From positions 434,001 through 498,000 of the forward strand of contig NZ_JBFTXJ020000003.1 of the NCBI RefSeq assembly GCF_041379945.2: a stretch of DNA of 64,000 nt, given 5' to 3'. The translations under genes were made by a program, and so were the position numbers. Positions 1 to 6,969 of this stretch are shown here, in pieces; position 1 is the stretch's first letter, and every line of letters starts with the position of its first letter. The stretch comes from Aneurinibacillus sp. REN35 (lineage in GTDB: Bacteria > Bacillota > Bacilli > Aneurinibacillales > Aneurinibacillaceae). Under the pieces are notes generated by a model that was not told the DNA's origin, ran no database searches, and saw only the letters and a list, made by a program, of their open reading frames with translations.

Positions 1-441
1 AAAAAAATGAACTACCAAAACTATACACGACTGCACTCGTTTGCGGAGCGGGATGCAGTGGAAGTGGCGGGGGTTACGATAACGTTCCTGCGCACAAACC
101 ATCCGCTGCTTTGCTACGCAATGAAAATTACTGATGGAAAAAAAACGATTATATACAGCGCGGATACAGGTCCTGAAACGAATTGGGATGGATTTGCGAA
201 CGATTGCGATTTATTTATTTGTGAAGGAACATTTACCAATCAGTACGTGCCTAAGGGAAAGCGCGGACACTTATCGGCACGTGAGGCGGCACAGACTGCG
301 GAACGTATCGGTGCGAAGCGTCTAGTCATTACGCATCTATCTCCTGATATAGAGCGTATAGCATATGAACAGGAAGCCGTTACAGGCGGCTTTAGCGGTC
401 CGTGGGACCTTGCGGCGATCGGGCAGGTGATTACGATTTGA
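1..441 (+). CDS. MBL-fold metallohydrolase, YhfI-like (5' partial)
   Basis: This is the C-terminal part of a metallo-beta-lactamase-fold hydrolase. The reading frame is open to the window edge, so the start lies outside; the ATG at 7 is probably internal. The segment with HPLLCYAM, then IIYSADTG and later LVITHLSP matches the C-terminal half of YhfI/RNase Z-like proteins, where the Asp of SADTG and the His of THL are metal ligands. The N-terminal HxHxDH motif is not in the window. Its stop overlaps the start of the next gene, so the two are probably translationally coupled. The substrate is not predictable. Confidence 0.75.
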   Translation, partial: KKMNYQNYTRLHSFAERDAVEVAGVTITFLRTNHPLLCYAMKITDGKKTIIYSADTGPETNWDGFANDCDLFICEGTFTNQYVPKGKRGHLSAREAAQTAERIGAKRLVITHLSPDIERIAYEQEAVTGGFSGPWDLAAIGQVITI

Positions 442-1022
442 ATACGACGCAAAATGAAAAGCGGTCCCGTCTTCCCCGTATTACTGAGATGGCACATCAA
501 TTGCTTGCAGCACGGATTCAACGAGGTGACATCGTCGTGGATGCCACGGCAGGGAACGGGCATGACACGTTGTTTTTAGCCGAATTGGTAGGCGATATGG
601 GACAGGTGCATGCTTATGATGTACAAATTGATGCCATCAAGACAACAGGAGAACGTCTGATGACGCAAGGATATGAGAACAGGGTCACTCTGCATCACGA
701 CTCCCATACAGCTATCAGAGAATTAGATGATGCCCTGCAAGCCGTCATCTTTAATCTTGGATATTTGCCTGGTTCGGATAAAACGGTCATTACGAAGGCA
801 GATGATACCATCGCAGCCGTCGAAGAAGCGCTGTTACATCTTCGATCGGGAGGTATCGTAGTGTTGGTCGTATATGTAGGCCACACGGGAGGAGAAGCCG
901 AAGCGAAAGCGCTGGAAGCTTATGTACGGGCATTGCCGGTGCGTGACTACCTTGTGCTGAAGTATGAGTACATAAACCCGGATAATCGACCGCCATATAT
1001 TATAGCGATTGAAAAGAAATGA
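438..1022 (+). CDS. mnmM: tRNA (mnm5s2U34)-methyltransferase MnmM (YtqB family)
   Basis: A 194-aa Rossmann-fold SAM-dependent methyltransferase. Motif I reads VDATAGNGHDT (residues 34-44), typical of the YtqB/rRNA_methylase family, followed by the NLGYLPGSDK signature. In Bacilli this family does the last methylation step of wobble-uridine mnm5s2U34 in tRNA. I chose TTG 438 because AGGTGA (425-430) sits 7 nt upstream and the TTG overlaps the TGA of the preceding gene. An in-frame ATG at 402 would add 12 residues but lies inside the upstream gene and has no good ribosome site. Confidence 0.8.
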   Translation: MNTTQNEKRSRLPRITEMAHQLLAARIQRGDIVVDATAGNGHDTLFLAELVGDMGQVHAYDVQIDAIKTTGERLMTQGYENRVTLHHDSHTAIRELDDALQAVIFNLGYLPGSDKTVITKADDTIAAVEEALLHLRSGGIVVLVVYVGHTGGEAEAKALEAYVRALPVRDYLVLKYEYINPDNRPPYIIAIEKK

Positions 1023-1068
1023 ACACAGCAAAAACAGCAAAAACAGCATACGAAAACAAACTGGCAAA

Positions 1069-1094
1069 GAGGGGTACGCGGCTGCGTATCCCTC
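1069..1094. terminator. Bidirectional terminator between convergent genes
   Basis: An 11-bp stem GAGGGGTACGC / GCGTATCCCTC (one G.T pair) with a GGCT loop is followed by ATTTATTTTA on the plus strand. It separates mnmM from the minus-strand gene ending at 1102. Confidence 0.65.
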
Positions 1095-1101
1095 ATTTAT
1101 T

Positions 1102-1305
1102 TTATGCCCGGTTTCCTGGTAGACCTGCTTTTCGTTGGAAGGGAACTTTGACGTTTTTAAAACCGGCATTATGCGGCGTGGATTGATTCTGCTGCGTGTG
1201 TGCCTCCCGAGCGCGCGGTTTTCCGGGCGGCTTATACAATTCCGTCGCAAATTCAGCACGGGCAAAGTCCCGCTTGTTGTGGAAAATGTCATGGTTATTT
1301 GGCAT
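1102..1305 (-). CDS. Small basic hypothetical protein (67 aa)
   Basis: I do not recognise this protein. It starts MPNNHDIFHNKRDFARAEF and is rich in K, R, N and P, with no membrane segment or cysteine. The start is supported by a near-perfect ribosome site (GGAGGTGA, 5 nt before ATG 1305), much better than the longer upstream alternative. It is convergent with mnmM and divergent from cheY. Size, charge and host suggest a spore-associated or nucleic-acid-binding small protein, but this is a guess. Confidence 0.6.
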   Translation of the reverse strand: MPNNHDIFHNKRDFARAEFATELYKPPGKPRAREAHTQQNQSTPHNAGFKNVKVPFQRKAGLPGNRA

Positions 1306-1462
1306 TACGGTCACCTCCAGGTTTTTTTCGGGGCGTACAAGTAGTATATCCGTTGCGCGATACCGCATAGGTGTTAATATTTACATGGCTCGCCTAGGAT
1401 TGTAGTATGATTGAATTCATACGAAAAAATTGCAAATGAAGGAATTGTTCCTGCATTTTTGG

Positions 1463-1491
1463 TTGAAACATTGCAAATAACTGGGTATAAT
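1463..1491 (+). promoter_or_regulatory. Sigma-A-type promoter for cheY-cheX
   Basis: TTGAAA (1463-1468), a 17-bp spacer and a perfect TATAAT (1486-1491), about 76 bp upstream of the cheY start. Confidence 0.75.
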
Positions 1492-1567
1492 CGCCTAGTA
1501 GAGTATTATTAGTTGTCGTAAGTAACAGAAAGAGCATCAGCAATCTGAAGGCTTGGGAGGAAGAAAG

Positions 1568-1930
1568 ATGAGCAAGCGTATTTTAATTGTAGACGACGCA
1601 TCGTTTATGCGGATGATGATTAAAGGCTTTTTAACAAAGCATGGATATACGATAGCAGATGAGGCTTCTAACGGAGCAGAAGCGGTTGAGAAGTATAAGC
1701 AAGTATCCCCAGATCTTGTTACGATGGATATTACGATGCCTGAGATGGACGGAATTGAAGCGGTAAAAGCCATCCGGCAAATGGATCCAAATGCAAAAAT
1801 TATCATGTGTTCAGCGATGGGTCAGCAGAACATGGTTGTACAGGCCATTCAAGCTGGCGCCCGTGATTTTATCGTAAAGCCATTCCAAGAAGACCGAGTG
1901 ATTGAAGCGATCAAAAAAGTCCTTGCGTAA
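1568..1930 (+). CDS. cheY: Chemotaxis response regulator CheY
   Basis: A 120-aa single-domain receiver protein. It has the acidic pair D9/D10, phosphoacceptor D54 in VTMDITMPEMDG, the Thr/Ser switch in MCSAMG and the conserved K104 in IVKPF. The sequence is very close to Bacillus CheY. Phospho-CheY would bind the flagellar switch and control rotation. ATG 1568 follows GGGAGG by 7 nt. It is followed 41 bp later by cheX, a CheY-phosphate phosphatase, in the same transcript. No kinase or receptor genes are nearby, so this is a detached two-gene signalling module. Confidence 0.9.
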   Translation: MSKRILIVDDASFMRMMIKGFLTKHGYTIADEASNGAEAVEKYKQVSPDLVTMDITMPEMDGIEAVKAIRQMDPNAKIIMCSAMGQQNMVVQAIQAGARDFIVKPFQEDRVIEAIKKVLA

Positions 1931-1971
1931 AGGCGCGTGTGAGAATAGTTGGATAATTAGGGGTGGGGAGA

Positions 1972-2430
1972 ATGCAAGCGGATCAAATTAATGCGATTTT
2001 GTCTGGTACACGCGGAGTATTGGAGAACCACTTGGGCATGCAGGTAATGACGGGCAAGCCTGCCCTGCAAGCCAATCCGGTATTTTCCGGGCAAGTGTCC
2101 GTCATTGTAGGAATGACAGGTTCGGTGAAGGTGGATTTAATTCTTGGTATGACACAGCAATCTGTATGTGCCATTATCGGTAGAATGTTTGGCGGAATGA
2201 ATATTGAGGAGATTGACGAGATGGGCTGGAGCGCCTTTTCCGAGTTTGGAAACTGGGTGGGTGCGGCCTGCTGCACGGAATTGATTAATAACGGCTACGA
2301 AGTGAATATCACGCCACCGATTATTAATGAAGGCGAAAGCCGATTCCGCTCGATAAACAAGTTTCTCAGCATCCCATTTCAAGTAGATGAAAATGAAATC
2401 ATGGTTCATGTAAGTGCGCAACAATCATAG
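1972..2430 (+). CDS. cheX: CheX-type CheY-P phosphatase
   Basis: A 152-aa protein of the CheC/CheX/FliY phosphatase group. Only one ExxN catalytic motif is visible, E91-x-x-N94 in SEFGNWVGA, as in dimeric CheX; CheC and FliY usually have two. It would dephosphorylate phospho-CheY to end the signal. ATG 1972 is preferred over GTG 1963 because AGGGGTG lies 6 nt before it. It is co-transcribed with cheY and followed by a terminator. Confidence 0.8.
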   Translation: MQADQINAILSGTRGVLENHLGMQVMTGKPALQANPVFSGQVSVIVGMTGSVKVDLILGMTQQSVCAIIGRMFGGMNIEEIDEMGWSAFSEFGNWVGAACCTELINNGYEVNITPPIINEGESRFRSINKFLSIPFQVDENEIMVHVSAQQS

Positions 2431-2435
2431 TTAAA

Positions 2436-2466
2436 GGCCGCCACATAAGGCGGTCTGTTTTTTTAT
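2436..2466 (+). terminator. Terminator of cheY-cheX
   Basis: Stem GGCCGCC / GGCGGTC (one G.T) with a 6-nt loop, followed by a T tract. Confidence 0.8.
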
Positions 2467-2530
2467 TTCATAAATATTATAGTAAAAAAATACTGCGTAT
2501 TAATACAAATAAACTATGGCAAAACTTTCT

Positions 2531-2559
2531 TTGTTTTTACGGACGCGTTTTTGTATAAT
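2531..2559 (+). promoter_or_regulatory. Sigma-A-type promoter for miaB-ricA
   Basis: TTGTTT (2531-2536), 17-bp spacer, perfect TATAAT (2554-2559), 38 bp before the miaB start. Confidence 0.7.
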
Positions 2560-2597
2560 TTTTATCGTATCCTATTATTGCTTTAGCGGAGGTTTGT

Positions 2598-4121
2598 ATG
2601 ACACAGAACACAATCAATAACGGATCTTCTTCCGCGGACTTAAAATCCGCTTCGAAGAAGGAAAAAGATTATAGCAAATACTTTACAGGTACGGCACCAA
2701 GCATGAAAGACGCGAAAAAGCGGACGAAGAACGGGATTGCTTATGATGAATTTGAAGGGATTTCAGATGAGCTGAAAGAGTTGGGTAAAGGTCGCACATT
2801 CATGATTCGCACATACGGCTGCCAGGCCAACGAGCATGACACGGAAACGATTATCGGTCTTTTGCAGAGCATGAATTTCACGCCGACGGAGGAGGAAAAA
2901 GAGGCGGATATTATCCTTTTCAATACGTGTGCAGTGCGTGAAAATGCAGAAGACAAGGTGTTCGGCGAACTAGGACGCCTGAAGCATCTCAAAAAGGAAA
3001 AGCCGGAGCTGATTCTTGGCGTATGTGGCTGTATGTCGCAGGAGGAAGCGGTCGTACAACGCATCCTCAAAAGCTATCAGCATGTCGACTTAATTTTAGG
3101 TACGCATAACATCCATCGTCTGCCAATCCTTGTGCGCGACGCATTCTTCAATAAAGAGATGGTAATTGAAGTATGGTCAAAAGAAGGGGATGTTGTCGAG
3201 AACATGCCGAAGGTACGCAAGGAAGGTCTGCGTGCATGGGTCAACATCATGTATGGCTGTGATAAGTTCTGTACGTACTGTATTGTGCCGTATACGCGCG
3301 GGAAGGAGCGAAGCCGCCGTCCGGAAGATGTCGTGGCAGAAGTTCGTGACCTTGCACGCCAAGGCTACAAGGAGATCTACTTGCTTGGCCAAAACGTAAA
3401 CGCCTATGGTAAGGACTTCACAGATATTGAATACGGTTTTGGTGACCTGATGGACGAGGTACGTAAGATTGATATTCCACGCATTCGTTTTACAACAAGT
3501 CATCCGCGTGACTTCGATGATCACCTGATTGAAGTGCTCGCTAAAAAAGGAAACCTTGTCGAGCATATCCATCTGCCAGTGCAGTCCGGAAGCAGCGAAG
3601 TGCTAAAGAGAATGGCACGTAAATATACGCGTGAGCAGTATCTTGAACTCGTACGCAAAATTAAAGAAGCCATTCCGGATGTTGTATTAACTACAGACAT
3701 TATTGTTGGCTTCCCTGGAGAAACAGAAGAACAATTCTTGGAGACGATGTCGCTTGTCGAAGAAGTAGGCTTTGATTCGGCCTATACGTTCATCTATTCT
3801 CCGCGTTCAGGCACGCCGGCCGCGGTTATGGAGGATGATGTGAGTGAAGCGGAGAAGAAGGACCGTCTGCAGCGTCTTATCCAGCTTGTAAATCGTATCG
3901 GTCGAAAGAATAATGAATCACTTAAGGGCCAAGTGCTTGAGGTATTGGTTGAAGGACCAAGCAAGAACAACCCAGAAGTGATGACAGGCCGTACAAGAAC
4001 AAACAAAATTGTCCATTTTACAGGCTCTGAAGACTATATTGGAAAGCTGATTCATGTTAAAATAACAGAGCCACAGACGTGGACACTATACGGTGATGTG
4101 GTAACCAAAGTAGAGGTGTAA
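2598..4121 (+). CDS. miaB: tRNA-2-methylthio-N6-dimethylallyladenosine synthase MiaB
   Basis: A 507-aa radical-SAM methylthiotransferase that adds the ms2 group to i6A37 in tRNAs reading UNN codons, after MiaA. The N-terminal MTTase domain shows the auxiliary [4Fe-4S] cysteines C75 (TYGCQAN), C111 and C145 (GVCGCM). The radical-SAM CxxxCxxC motif is C221, C225, C228 ([10 protein letters not shown]). A TRAM domain forms roughly residues 435-505. The ~60-residue N-terminal extension is normal in Bacilli. GGAGG precedes the ATG by 5 nt. The order miaB-ricA-cotE-mutS-mutL matches the Bacillus chromosome. Confidence 0.95.
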   Translation: MTQNTINNGSSSADLKSASKKEKDYSKYFTGTAPSMKDAKKRTKNGIAYDEFEGISDELKELGKGRTFMIRTYGCQANEHDTETIIGLLQSMNFTPTEEEKEADIILFNTCAVRENAEDKVFGELGRLKHLKKEKPELILGVCGCMSQEEAVVQRILKSYQHVDLILGTHNIHRLPILVRDAFFNKEMVIEVWSKEGDVVENMPKVRKEGLRAWVNIMYGCDKFCTYCIVPYTRGKERSRRPEDVVAEVRDLARQGYKEIYLLGQNVNAYGKDFTDIEYGFGDLMDEVRKIDIPRIRFTTSHPRDFDDHLIEVLAKKGNLVEHIHLPVQSGSSEVLKRMARKYTREQYLELVRKIKEAIPDVVLTTDIIVGFPGETEEQFLETMSLVEEVGFDSAYTFIYSPRSGTPAAVMEDDVSEAEKKDRLQRLIQLVNRIGRKNNESLKGQVLEVLVEGPSKNNPEVMTGRTRTNKIVHFTGSEDYIGKLIHVKITEPQTWTLYGDVVTKVEV

Positions 4122-4126
4122 TGCTG

Positions 4127-4582
4127 ATGGAAGAGAAACAGGAACGTACATTTGATTATTCATCCATTATGACGCAGGCGAAGGACTTGGCTGTGCTGAT
4201 TGCAAGCTCGGAGGAAGTGGAGCGCTTTAAGCAGGCGGAGGAGAAGATCAGCGGGAATGCGCGTGTGCAGGGCTTGATTGCTAAGATTAAACAAAAACAA
4301 AAGCAAATCGTAAAGCTTGAGCATAACCGCCGTTATGAAGAAGTTCCGGCTATCGAGCAAGAGATCGATGCGCTGCAGGATGAGCTGGATTCAATCCCGA
4401 TCGTGCTTGAGTTCAAGCAGACGCAGCAGGATATTAATGAGTTGCTGCAGATGGTAACAAGCATTATCGCCAACAAAGTATCCGAGGATATTATCGTTTC
4501 TACAGGCGGGGACCCGCTGTATAACGAGACAGGATACCCAAAAGCAAAGCCGGAAGGCATGGGCGGCTGCGGCAGTTGCTAG
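4127..4582 (+). CDS. ricA: RicA (YmcA), YlbF/YmcA family RNA-processing and sporulation factor
   Basis: A 151-aa all-helical YlbF/YmcA-family protein. In Bacillus, RicA forms the iron-sulfur RicA-RicF-RicT complex that works with RNase Y in mRNA maturation and promotes competence, biofilm formation and sporulation. Visible here: a long amphipathic/coiled-coil region, the STGGD segment after the helices, and a Cys-rich tail (GGCGSC) that may help bind a cluster. ATG 4121 overlaps the miaB stop, but AGAGGTG (4112-4118) is better spaced for ATG 4127. It is co-transcribed with miaB. Confidence 0.8.
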   Translation: MEEKQERTFDYSSIMTQAKDLAVLIASSEEVERFKQAEEKISGNARVQGLIAKIKQKQKQIVKLEHNRRYEEVPAIEQEIDALQDELDSIPIVLEFKQTQQDINELLQMVTSIIANKVSEDIIVSTGGDPLYNETGYPKAKPEGMGGCGSC

Positions 4583-4602
4583 TATGAGAAGTGTATGAAT
4601 GA

Positions 4603-4639
4603 AACGTCATTCCGCTATTGGAATGGCGTTTTTCTTTGT
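4603..4639 (+). terminator. Terminator of miaB-ricA
   Basis: 11-bp stem AACGTCATTCC / GGAATGGCGTT (one G.T) with a 6-nt loop, then TTTCTTTGTTTT. Confidence 0.8.
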
Positions 4640-4771
4640 TTTGTTAGATTGTACGCTTCCGATGGAACTACGCACCCCAGGCGCTTGCCCTGCATATTTA
4701 TGGATTATCAGTTGTGAAGCTGATCGGGGCGGGATGGGCGGCTTGCGGTACGGAAAGACACTTTTGTGCTG

Positions 4772-4800
4772 CACCCGTGATGATCGCCCTGCATACACAT
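4772..4800 (+). promoter_or_regulatory. Candidate sigma-K-type promoter for cotE
   Basis: CACC (4772-4775) and CATA (4792-4795) are 16 bp apart, resembling the sigma-K pattern mACm-n16-CATAnnnTA; the final TA is not perfect. Bacillus cotE is known to be expressed from mother-cell promoters. This is a pattern match only. Confidence 0.3.
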
Positions 4801-4832
4801 GTAGGGAAACGCTGTATGGAGGAGGTAACAAC

Positions 4833-5387
4833 ATGCCGAGTATGAATAAAGAGAAGGAGTGCCGGGAAATTGTGACCAAGGCCGTGTGCGGCCGTGGACG
4901 CAAGTTTTCCGAAGCTATCCATACTGTTACCCCATCCCACAAGGCGGTCACCATTTTGGGGGCCTGGGTGATCAAGCACACCTATCGGGCTGACAAGGTG
5001 GGCGAATCGGTTGAGGTGAGCGGATCGTACGAATTGAATATCTGGTATTCGTACAATGATAACACAGAGACTACTGTGTTGAAGGATACCGTTAAATTCG
5101 TCGAAGCCATTCCTCTCTCCTATTATGACCCGAACTTGCGTGGAGATGTGGAAGTGACGGCGCGTGTGACGCAGGAGCCGAACTGCGTAGAAGCAAAAGT
5201 AAAGTCCGGCGGAGGAATTGTGGTTACGGTTGAGCGTGAGTATGCGGTAGAAATCATCGGGGAGACGAAGCTGTGTGTCTGGATTTGTGACACCTGTGAT
5301 GATGGAGAAAAAGATGATGTCTTTACAGATGACTTCGAGGAGCTGGATGATTTCGCTGATCTTGATCCTGATTCGTTCCTCGACTAG
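4833..5387 (+). CDS. cotE: Outer spore coat morphogenetic protein CotE
   Basis: A 184-aa protein close to Bacillus CotE, which directs assembly of the outer spore coat in the mother cell. Recognisable blocks are REIVTKAVCGRGRKF near the N-terminus, GAWVIKHTY, ELNIWYSY, PNCVEA and VEREYAVEIIGETK, then the typical very acidic tail (D/E-rich, ending DSFLD). ATG 4833 is 6 nt after GGAGGAGGT. The frame is open further upstream, but that part runs through the ricA terminator and has no ribosome site. Confidence 0.92.
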   Translation: MPSMNKEKECREIVTKAVCGRGRKFSEAIHTVTPSHKAVTILGAWVIKHTYRADKVGESVEVSGSYELNIWYSYNDNTETTVLKDTVKFVEAIPLSYYDPNLRGDVEVTARVTQEPNCVEAKVKSGGGIVVTVEREYAVEIIGETKLCVWICDTCDDGEKDDVFTDDFEELDDFADLDPDSFLD

Positions 5388-5412
5388 CGGCACATGCGAG
5401 GGTTGTAACCGT

Positions 5413-5440
5413 GGGAGGGAGCGTCCTCCCTTTTTCTTTT
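5413..5440 (+). terminator. Terminator of cotE
   Basis: GGGAGG / CCTCCC stem with a 6-nt loop, followed by TTTTTCTTTT. Confidence 0.8.
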
Positions 5441-5483
5441 GTCTTTATTTTATGTTGTACTGATGAGGAAGGGAAGCGGGAGC

Positions 5484-6929
5484 ATGACTTGTTTTTTGCT
5501 GTATAGTCAAGATGATGTCCCTGCTGCGCCGCTTTTGGAGAAGTGGCCGGGCGGCTCGGGAACGTTGGTAACGGAGCGATCCGAACTTGTGGTGCAATGG
5601 GGCGATGCGGGAGTCTCTGCGCATGAACGTCATTTCGTGGTGCTCAATACCCGAGAGGCGCTTGCGAACGCAGCAGATGATACGATTGCATCGCAAATGC
5701 TAGGAGATATTGCGATTCCGTATGCGGGGGATAATGGGGGCGGCATTGCAACAATCCGACGTTATATTGCGATTGTATTTCAGCAATCGGTAGTAGGCGT
5801 ATATCGTTCCTCAGGACGACGGTTATGGCTTAATGATCGCGTGCGGGAGGGCGAAGACAAGTATGAGGAAATCGAAGTCGATCCAAAAATGCGGGAGATG
5901 CGCAGGCTTAGACAGTATGCAGTGCGAAGCGTCTATGCGTTGGGACTTGACTTTGCGGCGGTGTATGTAGGAGTAGATGTACACGGGACGATGCGGGTTT
6001 TGCGTGTAGCTCCCACATTCACAATGACTCGATCGCTTGCTCAAAAGTTCGTTGCATGTGTGGAAGGATTCTGGCATCAATATTGTACGCAGAACGAGAC
6101 GATAACCTTGGGGACGGATGTCGAATTTGTACTGCGAAATCCCGCAGGGAAGCTGGTGTTAGCTTCCGATTGTTTTGCAAAAGAAGGAAGGGTTGGCTGT
6201 GATCGTGTGTGGCTGCGTGGAGATGAGTCTAGGACTTGTCTGCCGTTGGCCGAATTGAGGCCTGCACCGGCGGATGATGCAAAAGTTTTATTCAAGAATT
6301 TATACCAGGCGATGATGAGCGGCGTACAAAAGGTAGGTTCGACACAGATTGGATGGCTTTCCGGCGGCATGCCGCTCTTGGGGTATCCGATGGGAGGACA
6401 CATGCATTTTACAGGCATAGCGCCGACTACGCAGCTGCTGCGAGCGCTCGATGCCTACTTAGCGCTATCTGTATTTATGATTGAAAGTTCGCATTCTCTA
6501 GCAAGAAGACCGCGCTATGGACAATTGGGCGATATGCGTATGAAAGCGCATGGGGGATTTGAATATCGGACGCTGCCAAGCTTTCTTGCTTCGCCCCAGA
6601 TCGCGCGCGGTGTGCTGGCTTTAAGTCATGTGATCGCGTATTCATATCGGGAATTACGGGCGCTTCCACTGCTTACGCCTGATTTGCATCATGCCTTCTA
6701 TCGTGGGGAGCGTGAGGCCTTTACTTCACTTCTGCCCATGCTGTGGAAGGAGCTGCGCCATACGGACGGATACGCTCGCTATGCTTCTTATCTAGACCCA
6801 TTTGCACTTCATGTATTAAACCGAAATGAATGGAGTGAGCATATAGATATTCGTTTTGCCTGGAAGCTGCCGCCGTTTCAGCCTGAGCTTGCGTCTGCAC
6901 ATCGAGCCTATGAACACAGTATGCTATAA
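5484..6929 (+). CDS. phiEco32-type COOH-NH2 ligase (amidoligase) domain protein
   Basis: A 481-aa protein. The C-terminal two thirds resemble the phage phiEco32-like amidoligase family (a glutamine-synthetase/ATP-grasp-related COOH-NH2 ligase). Visible signatures are LGTDVEFVLRN (E214), a Gly/Asp-rich turn, ELRPAP (257-262) and later GGHMHFTG and HGGFEYRTLPSF, which would supply acidic and basic residues for ATP and metal binding. The N-terminal ~200 residues are of unknown function. ATG 5484 follows AGGAAGGGA; ATG 5463 has no ribosome site. It sits between cotE and mutS and may modify peptides or proteins during sporulation; the substrate is unknown. Confidence 0.6.
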   Translation: MTCFLLYSQDDVPAAPLLEKWPGGSGTLVTERSELVVQWGDAGVSAHERHFVVLNTREALANAADDTIASQMLGDIAIPYAGDNGGGIATIRRYIAIVFQQSVVGVYRSSGRRLWLNDRVREGEDKYEEIEVDPKMREMRRLRQYAVRSVYALGLDFAAVYVGVDVHGTMRVLRVAPTFTMTRSLAQKFVACVEGFWHQYCTQNETITLGTDVEFVLRNPAGKLVLASDCFAKEGRVGCDRVWLRGDESRTCLPLAELRPAPADDAKVLFKNLYQAMMSGVQKVGSTQIGWLSGGMPLLGYPMGGHMHFTGIAPTTQLLRALDAYLALSVFMIESSHSLARRPRYGQLGDMRMKAHGGFEYRTLPSFLASPQIARGVLALSHVIAYSYRELRALPLLTPDLHHAFYRGEREAFTSLLPMLWKELRHTDGYARYASYLDPFALHVLNRNEWSEHIDIRFAWKLPPFQPELASAHRAYEHSML

Positions 6930-6930
6930 T
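6922..6930 (+). promoter_or_regulatory. Extended -10 promoter candidate for mutS-mutL
   Basis: TGC-TATAAT lies at the end of the amidoligase gene, 40 bp before mutS. I see no good -35, which suits a TGn-extended -10. Confidence 0.5.
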
Positions 6931-6969
6931 AAAAAAAGAGAAAATGTAGGCACAGGAGAGAATAAATTT

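Noticed and set aside
834-1292. Long minus-strand open frame across the end of mnmM
   Set aside because: Shadow of mnmM and of the well-supported small gene at 1102-1305; no ribosome site.
4599-4832. A 78-codon open extension upstream of cotE
   Set aside because: It starts inside the ricA terminator hairpin, has no ribosome site and is not seen in CotE proteins; ATG 4833 has GGAGGAGGT.
4698-5393. 231-codon minus-strand open frame opposite cotE
   Set aside because: Antisense shadow; no ribosome site and no recognisable protein.
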